This document shows positions 47,901 to 53,347 of a DNA stretch of 64,000 nt, piece after piece. The stretch is from Bacteroidales bacterium (GTDB taxonomy: Bacteria; Bacteroidota; Bacteroidia; Bacteroidales; UBA932). Every line of letters begins with the position of its first letter. Within the stretch, counting starts at the first letter, position 1. A program made the translations under genes and the position numbers. The notes beneath the pieces were generated by a model. The model did no database searches. It saw nothing but the letters and a program-made list of their open reading frames with translations, and had not been told where the DNA came from. The stretch is from NCBI GenBank assembly GCA_017561265.1, contig JAFZDJ010000019.1, forward strand, positions 1-64,000. The letters run 5' to 3'.

Positions 47901-48739
47901 AGCGTGAAATGGTTGTTATCCGTAAGAAGCCCGGTGATACCAATCTCTATGTCTACGCTTCCAATAAAGAAGCTACCACATACATTGAATCCACCCTGTC
48001 CAATTCCACTATTGGAAAGCATAATGCTCCGCTGTCCTTCGGTGGTCAGGTAATGGATGACGGTTATGTAAACGACTACGGCTCCGGTACAATTTACTGG
48101 GCGAAGATCTGGATGGATGACATCGGAGAAAGCAACTGCAAGAAGCTGGCATCTTATCCGAGATACACCATTACCATGCAGGCTGTCGGCAGTACGGAGA
48201 ATGCTTACCGTACCTACGCATCTGCAACAACCGGACGTTTTGTCAACTGCTGTTTCATGATGAAGCATCTGCTTGATTTCACTAAACAGATGAACTCTTC
48301 CAACGTGAACAAGGACGGTTGGGGTGTTACCGCTCTCCGTACATGGCTGAACACCAAGATGTATCCGGCGATTCCGGATCAGTGGCGTTACATTATGGAA
48401 AAGGTTATGGTCAAGTCCAATGCCGGTAATTCTGCCGGTGCGAACGCTGAAATCACTGTCAATGAGGACTACCTCTGGATTCCCTGTCAGCATAATATTT
48501 TCGGTACAGCCGATGCACCTTATGCCGCAGAAACAGACGGTGATAAGTTCAACCTGTTCACTGACAACAACAGCAGAATTAAGAAACTGGATAATGGTAA
48601 TGGCTCTGCGAACACCTGGTGGCTCCGCTCTCCGTATGCCAGCAACTCCACCAACTTCTACGGTGTCGGCAACATCGGCAACTCCAACAACGGCAGCGCA
48701 TCCGGCTCGCATGGCGTGTGCTTCGGCTTCTGCATTTAA
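41993..48739 (+). CDS. Giant DGR target protein: tail adhesin with variable C-type lectin-like C terminus
   Basis: 2248 aa; the ATG at 41993 follows GGAGG. The N terminus has a helix, short repeats and a Gly-rich hinge (~res 175-185), suited to virion attachment. Then Ig-like segments (~190-500), a ConA/lectin-like beta sandwich (~516-723), a leucine-rich-like stretch (~1463-1597), InlB-type beta repeats with FDGW/FNGW (~1675-1820), and a second lectin-like part (~1880-2040). The last ~200 residues look like a DUF6273/FGE-type C-lectin domain with WWLRSP, holding the variable repeat (res 2204-2247). Leu TTA/CTA and Ser TCA codons are absent over ~2240 codons, implying high expression. It is the probable receptor-binding protein. 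Confidence 0.9.
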   Translation: MTTEFLKLILTDKAETSMTFLEWRTLMNGTEDSNMLLIDGAIKLLDEAVGKKANGFDFNAETGELQLTANGTPIEGAVVTINLSKYYTKEEVDKILEELADSDTLKELRARAVGNLTWDETTRELRMTNVDGGQIGEPIKITGGDGAEYDVSYDSETGQFNLLENDEVKTSLTIVGGGGGTGGGSTINIEMVTPSSVVALDGETAVIQYRFSSVDEDGDPLTGTYAWKIDGAAVQGATGQCITGLNAFDITNYLTYNDRRFTLVITDSAGTVKTKNWTARKVDVRIESTFNDKVTKTAGEPIVFPYTPYGSGIEKVVHFRLDGVDLDPVVLTLSAVSQDYTLPAQEHGAHLLDVWITAVIGNIEIETDHIYKDIICVDSASNVPIIACVNRCLPVSADASYDANRLYYKIENGLYVKYDVATDGWVGKPQLYYQEVQANQYDSTTLTYVVYKPGGGIAEVTVTQDGVARTETTEDAINTMAFRTAIDGTHTIVIAVGDVSIGIIMEIIKLDIEIVPVTTGLAFDFNPTGYSNNAIDKTAPWVDEDHSDVALTVSEGFDWNNGGFQLDEDGNAYFGVKAGNRAYLSYNLFGTDMKANGAHCKLIFRTENVKDVDATFLSCLSGGVGLEMKAHNAVYTTSIQALEAPYSEEDTIEFEYNVEPIDTTDDSAKALIMIYEDGVAYRPMEYDNSHRLHQNSSPAVITIGSDDCDVRIYRMTANTSSLSDRNVISNFIADALSADEIITRYTRNQIYDAATGMLTPESLAAACPNLKIIKIEAPRFTNNKSDKVPNTNIQCIHKGGDPILDNWYATGAQHSGQGTTSNEYGVAGRNMDLIMNKGAVIITGVADVINGVANTIEGSQTVEKVSLTRTSVPTNYFNIKVNIASSENANNALLQKRFNQFLPYTPVSVKKDSRVKTTMEFVNCVVFIKETAVGTDSEGNSYTRQEFQDGEWHFYGIGNIGDSKKTDDSRTCDPNDPKEFTNEILDNTLPNSVFDTGVVNLVVETLPSVGEQFTDYYVRKSDGTYTHSRYINGAWVTVATGVTEIINGAAAIVTSLPEVGDFEIDYYVKQSGGTYMMYRWHNGAYTEGISRDAIENDHMATAIAPEQWVEGNVKYDALMADAFDGEATFELRYMHKNGDLAACMAKWHEFYKWMITSTDTEFVAEFEDWFIKDAALYFYLFLERYTMSDNPAKNSFWHWSKVYLSTEEAEGAYKDVAQYYTVDDEAAAINEGYRMDFWDYDNDTGLGINNSGELKMPYGREFIDYFDDDRTKGYIYNGARSVLFRRMRKLMHDDLMAMYQDRESAGAWDSNSLIAEFDAWQEQFPEELWRLDIERKYMRPYLGISVDNSIPKTSDRFMKTMMNGRKKYHRRQFERDQSPYIGTKYLVSTVMLDQIMFRCNTPSGAAVSPDYTLVIIPYSDMYLSVKHGNSAVAQVRAKAGKTYTVLCPLTKMDDTAILIYSASRIQALNDLSRCYIHDNDFSNAVKLQKLVIGSTLPGYTNEFLEKLTIGNNKLLEELDIRNCPNLTGSLNLSALGALRNLYASGTDINAVTFADNGKLENAYLPDGITALTMRNLGYVETMDVSYDDIEKLIVVGGNLDTKAIASEIVDTATEVYIGDIQWTMDNTEVLKELYKIENCYLSGHIIVKGSIGDYELANYQNRWTDLTFDLDEATVVPYFTVKFFNYDETLLDTQYVVRGGFAEDPTTREKDPIAIPTRESDAAYVYTFDGWDSDPATTMISGNASFYANYSTETRTYTINWYNGTTLLESKTVLYGEGAEYSGEIPEDTSLETYLTYRLFNGWDKSTGVVTEDLDVYAKYSEATAPEDKTLAEMTPVELKALVKSGVLSSTGVNNNIVLSGDEFDLVLGHDIDFDNVESHELVALGDTKVFDGSSVYIPEVDDGNGGKKTLNLFAEDKGFVMAIDFAVTSSAGILAACYQMNGFTLRSTGSNGAVRYGAANSVNVSSGVKREMVVIRKKPGDTNLYVYASNKEATTYIESTLSNSTIGKHNAPLSFGGQVMDDGYVNDYGSGTIYWAKIWMDDIGESNCKKLASYPRYTITMQAVGSTENAYRTYASATTGRFVNCCFMMKHLLDFTKQMNSSNVNKDGWGVTALRTWLNTKMYPAIPDQWRYIMEKVMVKSNAGNSAGANAEITVNEDYLWIPCQHNIFGTADAPYAAETDGDKFNLFTDNNSRIKKLDNGNGSANTWWLRSPYASNSTNFYGVGNIGNSNNGSASGSHGVCFGFCI
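48601..48732 (+). repeat. DGR variable repeat (VR)
   Basis: 132 bp, aligned without gaps to the template at 49338-49469 (offset 737). There are 14 mismatches, at 48615, 48635, 48662, 48663, 48668, 48669, 48675, 48692, 48693, 48696, 48704, 48705, 48710 and 48727, and every one is an A in the template. They change nine Asn codons (to Thr, Tyr, Gly x4, Ile, Ser, His) and one Gly codon silently. The invariant 3' part, GGCGTGTGCTTCGG (48713-48726), is the likely IMH, just before the stop codon. Confidence 0.97.
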
Positions 48740-48742
48740 TCT

Positions 48743-48757
48743 GCGATTGAAAATCGC
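48743..48757 (+). promoter_or_regulatory. Hairpin just downstream of VR (DGR target-recognition type)
   Basis: GCGATT (48743-48748), loop GAA, AATCGC (48752-48757), 10 nt after the end of VR. Position and small purine loop recall the DNA hairpin/cruciform that improves retrohoming in Bordetella-type DGRs. No T-run follows, so it is not the terminator itself. Confidence 0.6.
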
Positions 48758-48786
48758 GTAATCAAAAAAAGCGTTTCAGACGTTTT

Positions 48787-48834
48787 CCGTTTCGGCTGCT
48801 CTCCCCTTTGTGGGAGACTGCCGGGGCGGTTTTT
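48787..48834 (+). terminator. Intrinsic terminator after the DGR target gene
   Basis: The outer stem CCGTTTCGGC (48787-48796) pairs with GCCGGGGCGG (48820-48829), including three G-T pairs. An inner TCTCCC/GGGAGA stem lies within. It ends directly in TTTTT (48830-48834). It would separate target-gene transcription from the avd-TR-RT unit. Confidence 0.75.
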
Positions 48835-48875
48835 ATATTTATGAAAACAAAAAAAAGAATTGAAAGGATGAAATT

Positions 48876-49280
48876 ATGTCAGTAGTAAAAAGTGAGCGAA
48901 CTCAGTCCACAATGGAGTTTCTTGACAACGCACACAAGCTGTATATCTACACAGTTCAGCAGTGCGTGAATTTTCCGAAACGATATACATTTTATGTTTC
49001 GACTGAGATTGCGGCAGTTGCAGGAGATATTCTTGTCAGTCTGAAAAGCGGAAACAGTATTTATCCGCGCAATGCCCATGAAGCACAGGTTAGGCGTGAC
49101 TGGTTCATGAAGGCATACACACAGGTTCAGTCTCTGATTTCCCTTATCAATGCGGCACATGAGATGTTCGGCATTTCGGGAAAGACCATGCAGAGATGGA
49201 TGGAAATGATCTCTATTGAGGCGAACCTTATCAAAGGTGTGCTTGAAGCCGACAAGAAACGCTTCAAGAATCTGACATAA
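48876..49280 (+). CDS. avd: DGR accessory variability determinant (Avd)
   Basis: 134 aa, AAAGGATG upstream of the ATG. A compact all-helical protein with the four-helix-bundle pattern of Avd/S23-type proteins, basic residues spread over several helices (FPKRYTFY, RNAHEAQVRRDW, KKRF). Avd forms a pentameric barrel that binds the reverse transcriptase and template RNA and is required for mutagenic cDNA synthesis. Its position between target gene and TR, 57 nt before the TR, is the classic DGR order. Confidence 0.88.
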   Translation: MSVVKSERTQSTMEFLDNAHKLYIYTVQQCVNFPKRYTFYVSTEIAAVAGDILVSLKSGNSIYPRNAHEAQVRRDWFMKAYTQVQSLISLINAAHEMFGISGKTMQRWMEMISIEANLIKGVLEADKKRFKNLT

Positions 49281-49337
49281 TCGATTCAAACGAAAACGAA
49301 AATTTTACCGGGTTTATTCTATAAATTGTGTTGTCCT

Positions 49338-49469
49338 TGGCTCTGCGAACAACTGGTGGCTCCGCTCTCCGAATGCCAGCAACTCCACCAACTTCTACAA
49401 TGTCAACAACAACGGCAACTCCAACAACAACAACGCATCCAACTCGAATGGCGTGTGCTTCGGATTCTG
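49338..49469 (+). repeat. DGR template repeat (TR)
   Basis: 132 bp, the invariant donor copy of VR. It contains 16 AAC/AAT codons in the target reading frame, the design that maximises amino-acid range while avoiding stop codons after adenine mutagenesis. It lies 57 nt past avd and 319 nt before the reverse transcriptase. The 3' end differs from VR after 49469 and by the A at 49464 (C in VR), the usual IMH/IMH* asymmetry. Confidence 0.97.
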
Positions 49470-49788
49470 TGAACGGCATTTTATTAAGCAAATGCCGAAC
49501 CTGAACGGCGGTCAGACAAAGTAATTCAATTATTGAACGAAATCAGTACCGATCACAGAAGGAGAGTAAATCCGTCTGCGCGGTTTTGACTATATGTCAA
49601 TACACGCAGTAAACAGATATCCCGATATGACTGATCGGACGCTGCTTGCATGGTTCTGCGATGGTATTAGCAGGATTTCATGGTCATTGTCATCGGCAGC
49701 CAGTTTATACCACCTTATTTTTGCTGTACGGGATATATTTTGATTGCTATGAAACAAATGAAACAATTTTATTATGTTATGAGGAATT
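49470..49788 (+). ncRNA. DGR spacer region of the template RNA, with hairpin
   Basis: 319 nt with no gene. Just after TR is a perfect 8-bp hairpin, CGGCATTT (49474-49481) with AAATGCCG (49490-49497). In studied DGRs the RNA downstream of TR folds and is needed for cDNA priming, so this stretch is probably transcribed together with TR as the template RNA. The end of the RNA cannot be set from sequence. Confidence 0.6.
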
Positions 49789-50976
49789 ATGACAAGCGAA
49801 GAAAGACGTGAAAGACGATACCAGAGACGATGCGCCAAACGACAGGCAAAGAAAAGTCTTTGCAATCGTCAATACGACAATTATGATAAAGTTTTTACAT
49901 ATGACCATCTGTTTCGTTCCTACCGGCAATGCCGCAAGAATGTACGATGGAAAGCAAGTGTGCAGACCTATATTGCAAATGCTCCGCTTCGTGTTTATGA
50001 ATCCTATAAGGCTCTACATGACGGAACCTTCAAAAGCGACGGATTCTATGAATTTGATCTGTTTGAGCGAGGAAAGAAGCGGCATATTCGCAGTGTTACG
50101 ATGAACGAACGTGTTGTGCAGAGATGTTTATGCGACTATTCGCTTGTTCCGATTGTCAGCCGAACCTTTATTTATGACAACGGTGCTTCCATGAAGGACA
50201 AAGGATACACATTCGCAGTAAAGCGGATTGAACGGCATCTGCGGTGGCATTATCATCATTACGGAAGTCGCGGATATGTTCTGCTGTTTGACTTCTCCAG
50301 TTACTTTGACAATGTATCTCATGAGCTGATCGATAAGATTTTAAGGCATGAATACACGGATGAGCGGCTCATTGCTTTAGCAAAACATTTCGTTGAGATG
50401 TTCGGAGATCGCGGTCTTGGTCTTGGAAGTCAGATTTCACAGGTGCTTGCGCTGTCTGCGGCGAACGGACTTGACCATTATATCAAGGAAGTTCTCGGCA
50501 TCCGATGTTACGGCAGATATATGGATGACGGCTATCTGATTCATCCAAGCAAGACATATCTGATGGAATGTATGCGTAAGATTGCGGCAAAATGCGATGA
50601 GCTTGGTTTGATTCTGAATCTGAAGAAGACCAGAATTGTACCGCTTACACGGGACTTCTGCTGGCTGAAAATCAAATATCGAATGACGGACTCCGGATAT
50701 CTTGTCAAGCGAGTATGGCGCAAAAGTGTTGTACGCATGAGACGAAAACTGAAGAAGCTGAAAAGAAAATATGACAACGGAAAGATTGGAGATTCTGATA
50801 TCTGGACTTCCTATCAGTCTTGGCTGAGTCATCTGCGTGGTCTGAATGTGTATCGTACACGTCGTTCGATGGAACGTCTTTTGTTTACTCTGTTTGCAAT
50901 TCCGAATAACAAAAACATAACCAACAAAGGAAAGAGGTGGAACAATGAGCTTTTACAAAGTAATCCAATCCGGTAA
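49789..50976 (+). CDS. DGR reverse transcriptase
   Basis: 395 aa, ATG after GAGGA. RT motifs are in order: LLFDFSSYFDNVSH (motif A, ~res 166-178), LGSQISQVLAL (~res 210, the SQ-type motif typical of DGR enzymes), YMDD (res 244-247, catalytic), and the primer-grip/thumb region LNLKKTRIV ... FCWLKIKYR. There is no intron maturase or endonuclease domain. The C terminus is very basic. It copies TR RNA with errors at adenines and the cDNA replaces VR. It overlaps the next gene by 32 nt. Confidence 0.95.
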   Translation: MTSEERRERRYQRRCAKRQAKKSLCNRQYDNYDKVFTYDHLFRSYRQCRKNVRWKASVQTYIANAPLRVYESYKALHDGTFKSDGFYEFDLFERGKKRHIRSVTMNERVVQRCLCDYSLVPIVSRTFIYDNGASMKDKGYTFAVKRIERHLRWHYHHYGSRGYVLLFDFSSYFDNVSHELIDKILRHEYTDERLIALAKHFVEMFGDRGLGLGSQISQVLALSAANGLDHYIKEVLGIRCYGRYMDDGYLIHPSKTYLMECMRKIAAKCDELGLILNLKKTRIVPLTRDFCWLKIKYRMTDSGYLVKRVWRKSVVRMRRKLKKLKRKYDNGKIGDSDIWTSYQSWLSHLRGLNVYRTRRSMERLLFTLFAIPNNKNITNKGKRWNNELLQSNPIR

Positions 50977-51697
50977 GGTCATTGATGTTCTGCAAAACCC
51001 GGTCTTTGTAAAGAAATCCACACGGGGACATATTATTTCCTGTGATGTGTCTGAGGCATCCGGTGTTGTTTCTTCCGACTGCAGCCTTATCTGGCATATT
51101 GCCGGTAAGGAGGTAATTCCCAATACGGACTGGCAGGATGCGGAGCTTGCTGACATTGATGAAGTGGAATACAAAGAGCTTTATACTCTTCTGGATCTCG
51201 GAGCTGAGATTCCGTCCGAAGGTGACATTGACTTCGGTGAAGAGGTAGAGGAAGAATTTGAAATTCCGGAAGATACTGTACTTACCAAGGCACGAGAACG
51301 CTACATTGACAGGATGAGTGCTATGTGTCAGGATGTTATCTGCACCGGCATTGATGTGGAACTTTCTGACGGAAGTGTACAGCACTTTACCTTGGAAATT
51401 GAAGACCAGCTTAATCTGATTACGCTGTCTTCTATGGTAGCAGCCGGTGAAACCATGATTCCGTATCACGCATCCGACAAGCTGTGTGTATTCTATTCTG
51501 CGGAAGACATCACCAGAATTATCACTGCGGCAACTGCATTCAAGACTTTCCATACTTCTTACTTCAACAGTCTGAAGAACTGGATTATGTCTGTGGGCAG
51601 TATTGCAGAGATGAGCGAAATTCAGTATGGCGATACGATTCCGGAGGAATATTGTTCGGATGTGCTGAAACAACTTATGATGCAGGCTGCACAGTAA
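50945..51697 (+). CDS. Tail fibre assembly-like protein (DUF4376-type C terminus)
   Basis: 250 aa, AAAGAGGTGG upstream, starting inside the RT gene. The second half (res ~125-250) has the pattern FTLEIEDQLNLITLSSM ... PYHASDKLCVFYSAEDI followed by helices ending HTSYFNSLKNWI, as in DUF4376 proteins attached to tail fibre assembly genes. An acidic linker sits at ~80-108. Probably a chaperone or structural partner of the tail adhesin; coupled to the RT. Confidence 0.65.
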   Translation: MSFYKVIQSGKVIDVLQNPVFVKKSTRGHIISCDVSEASGVVSSDCSLIWHIAGKEVIPNTDWQDAELADIDEVEYKELYTLLDLGAEIPSEGDIDFGEEVEEEFEIPEDTVLTKARERYIDRMSAMCQDVICTGIDVELSDGSVQHFTLEIEDQLNLITLSSMVAAGETMIPYHASDKLCVFYSAEDITRIITAATAFKTFHTSYFNSLKNWIMSVGSIAEMSEIQYGDTIPEEYCSDVLKQLMMQAAQ

Positions 51698-51698
51698 T

Positions 51699-52130
51699 AT
51701 GACAAGCAACAAAAATAAACCCGTCATCCTTTTTCTGGCTGGCGGGTCTTTATATTATCTGATGGAATGTATCTGGAAAAGTTTCCGGGGCGGCACACTG
51801 CACTGGTCAATGTTTCTGCTGGGCGGGGTTTCATTCCTGCTGATCGGTGCAATCAATGAACACTTTTCGTGGGAGCTTGGTCTTGTATGGCAGGCTCTTA
51901 TCGGAGCGGCGGCGATTACCGGACTTGAATTTGTATTCGGGCTGATTCTGAATGTCTGGCTTGGGCTTGGCATCTGGGATTATTCGCATCTTCCGCTGAA
52001 CGTGATGGGGCAGATTTGTCTGCCGTTTTCACTGTTATGGTGTGTTCTTGCTGTTCTGGCAATTTTTCTGGATGATTTCATACGCTGGCGATTTTATGGA
52101 GAAGAAAAGCCGGTGTATCGTGTTTTATAA
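51699..52130 (+). CDS. Four-helix membrane protein (CmpB-like, PF06541 type)
   Basis: 143 aa, four predicted membrane segments (res ~8-25, 38-55, 62-85, 100-122). The pattern of small membrane proteins annotated as putative ABC-transporter type IV/CmpB in Firmicutes fits, including the WDYSHLPLN box. No ATPase partner nearby. In phages such genes sit near lysis cassettes; role unknown. Confidence 0.6.
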   Translation: MTSNKNKPVILFLAGGSLYYLMECIWKSFRGGTLHWSMFLLGGVSFLLIGAINEHFSWELGLVWQALIGAAAITGLEFVFGLILNVWLGLGIWDYSHLPLNVMGQICLPFSLLWCVLAVLAIFLDDFIRWRFYGEEKPVYRVL

Positions 52131-52152
52131 AACTGAGTATGAGGTAACTAAA

Positions 52153-52701
52153 ATGAAACGATTGATTATGTTCTGTATGGCGGTATGGCTCTCTGTTGTA
52201 TGTTCTTTTTCTGCGGCGGCATCTGAAACTATCGGATACTGCTTTATGTGTGAAAAGAACTGCGAATACGTTTTCGGGTGCGAATACATGAGCGAAGAAA
52301 ACCATGCAGTACGCCACTGGTGTACGGAATGCGGCTACGATCAGCTTGCAGGGTGCAATATCCAGAAGCATAGCTGGATGGGCGATTGCTGTACACGGAT
52401 GTATCCTCCGGAGAGCATTGAAGTGTTCAATTTCCGGGACGGAATGTTGATTTGCTTCGATCCTTCTGAAAATGCAGACCGATATACGGTTGCTGTTTAT
52501 GAGGGTGATGTATATGACGGATGCCACTTTATCGAAACGGAAGACACTTTTCTTTGGATTTCCGCTGATGAATACGGATGGTTCAAGCCGTGGCGGGAAT
52601 ATACGGTTCGGGTACAGGCGGTGTCCGGTTATTATGGAAGTCTGTTTTCTGAACCTGTCTTTGCGCTGCTTCCGGATCCTAAGAAAAAGTGGAGAGGTTA
52701 A
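52153..52701 (+). CDS. Secreted cysteine-rich protein
   Basis: 182 aa; ATG at 52153 after GAGGTAAC. A clear signal peptide (MKRL, hydrophobic core, cleavage near AAASE) precedes a Cys/His-rich domain (res ~25-82, including CFMCEKNC, CTECGYDQLAGC and DCC) and a fibronectin-like C-terminal part. Predicted to be exported by the host cell, so not a typical virion part. It may be a lysogenic conversion or superinfection-exclusion factor; this is inference. Confidence 0.65.
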   Translation: MKRLIMFCMAVWLSVVCSFSAAASETIGYCFMCEKNCEYVFGCEYMSEENHAVRHWCTECGYDQLAGCNIQKHSWMGDCCTRMYPPESIEVFNFRDGMLICFDPSENADRYTVAVYEGDVYDGCHFIETEDTFLWISADEYGWFKPWREYTVRVQAVSGYYGSLFSEPVFALLPDPKKKWRG

Positions 52702-52709
52702 ACCACAAC

Positions 52710-52880
52710 ATGAAAGATTTCCTTAATTTCATATATGAATACAGATACAATATTGTTGTTCTTGTCATTGCATATATGTGTGGCACGTTGATTGGGGAAT
52801 TACTTGGTGGACTGGTTGTCTTCACAATGGATAGACTTCTTGACGTTCTTCGGGAATTTCTTAATTCAGCAAATCTTTGA
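52710..52880 (+). CDS. Small single-pass membrane protein
   Basis: 56 aa from the ATG at 52710 (GGAGAGG 12 nt upstream; a GTG at 52689 is the alternative). One membrane segment at res ~14-38 (VVLVIAYMCGTLIGELLGG). Overlaps tail-to-tail by 20 nt with the leftward gene. Role unknown; could be an accessory lysis protein. Confidence 0.5.
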   Translation: MKDFLNFIYEYRYNIVVLVIAYMCGTLIGELLGGLVVFTMDRLLDVLREFLNSANL

Positions 52881-53241
52881 TTAAGAGATAAGACTGGATC
52901 AAAGCTGGTTTGATTTCCTCCCAGTTCGTAATAACATACTTTATTGCCAGTCCGGTAAGTGTTTGAACAATACCGAGCGCAGCGGCAATGGAGAGTTGTT
53001 TAGGTGTAAACTCCTTTTTATTCCCGAATAATGATTTATGTTCGTGATTTATTTTTACAATATAGACACATTGTCTTTCATTTAGGAGCTGATTTGGATT
53101 GCATCTTGATTCCGCTATTTTCCTTACAGCTTCAACTGCTGTAACAAGATCCTGCGGAGTCATAGTTTCAAGCTGTTCGATTGTGAGAAAATCAATATCG
53201 CTCAGTTTGTAGTTATCCAGATCGCTTAATTTCAATTCCAT
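52861..53241 (-). CDS. Leftward hypothetical protein with own promoter
   Basis: 126 aa, GAGGTG 5 nt before the ATG. The N-terminal ~60 residues are acidic and helical (LSDLDNYKLSDIDFLTIEQ), and the C terminus has one amphipathic/hydrophobic segment (LSIAAALGIVQTLTGLAIKY). It is the only leftward gene between 1.2 and 56 kb, which suggests expression in the prophage state. Immunity or exclusion function is possible; not recognised. Confidence 0.55.
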   Translation of the reverse strand: MELKLSDLDNYKLSDIDFLTIEQLETMTPQDLVTAVEAVRKIAESRCNPNQLLNERQCVYIVKINHEHKSLFGNKKEFTPKQLSIAAALGIVQTLTGLAIKYVITNWEEIKPALIQSYLLIKDLLN

Positions 53242-53252
53242 ATGCTCACCTC

Positions 53253-53299
53253 AAAACATGGTTTTTCTTATTATACCATGTTTTTTTCTGTGTGGGCAA
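53253..53299 (-). promoter_or_regulatory. Leftward promoter with palindromic operator
   Basis: TATAAT on the minus strand (53270-53275) with TTGCCC (53294-53299) 18 bp upstream. The -10 sits between AAAACATGG (53253-53261) and CCATGTTTT (53276-53284), a perfect inverted repeat placed as an operator. On the plus strand the same repeat is followed by T7 and could also act as a terminator. Confidence 0.6.
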
Positions 53300-53347
53300 C
53301 AGAAACAGTTATATTTCATCGAAATTATAAAACAAGAGGTGAAAACT

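Noticed and set aside
41957..48712. 2251-codon antisense ORF across the DGR target gene
   Set aside because: Its codons align exactly with sense codons; it is open because the sense gene avoids TTA, CTA and TCA. It has no ribosome site or recognisable protein pattern, and the sense strand holds clear domains and the VR.
49789..50976. Group II intron or retron reverse transcriptase
   Set aside because: No maturase or endonuclease domain, no msr/msd; the SQ motif, neighbouring Avd and TR/VR pair define a DGR.
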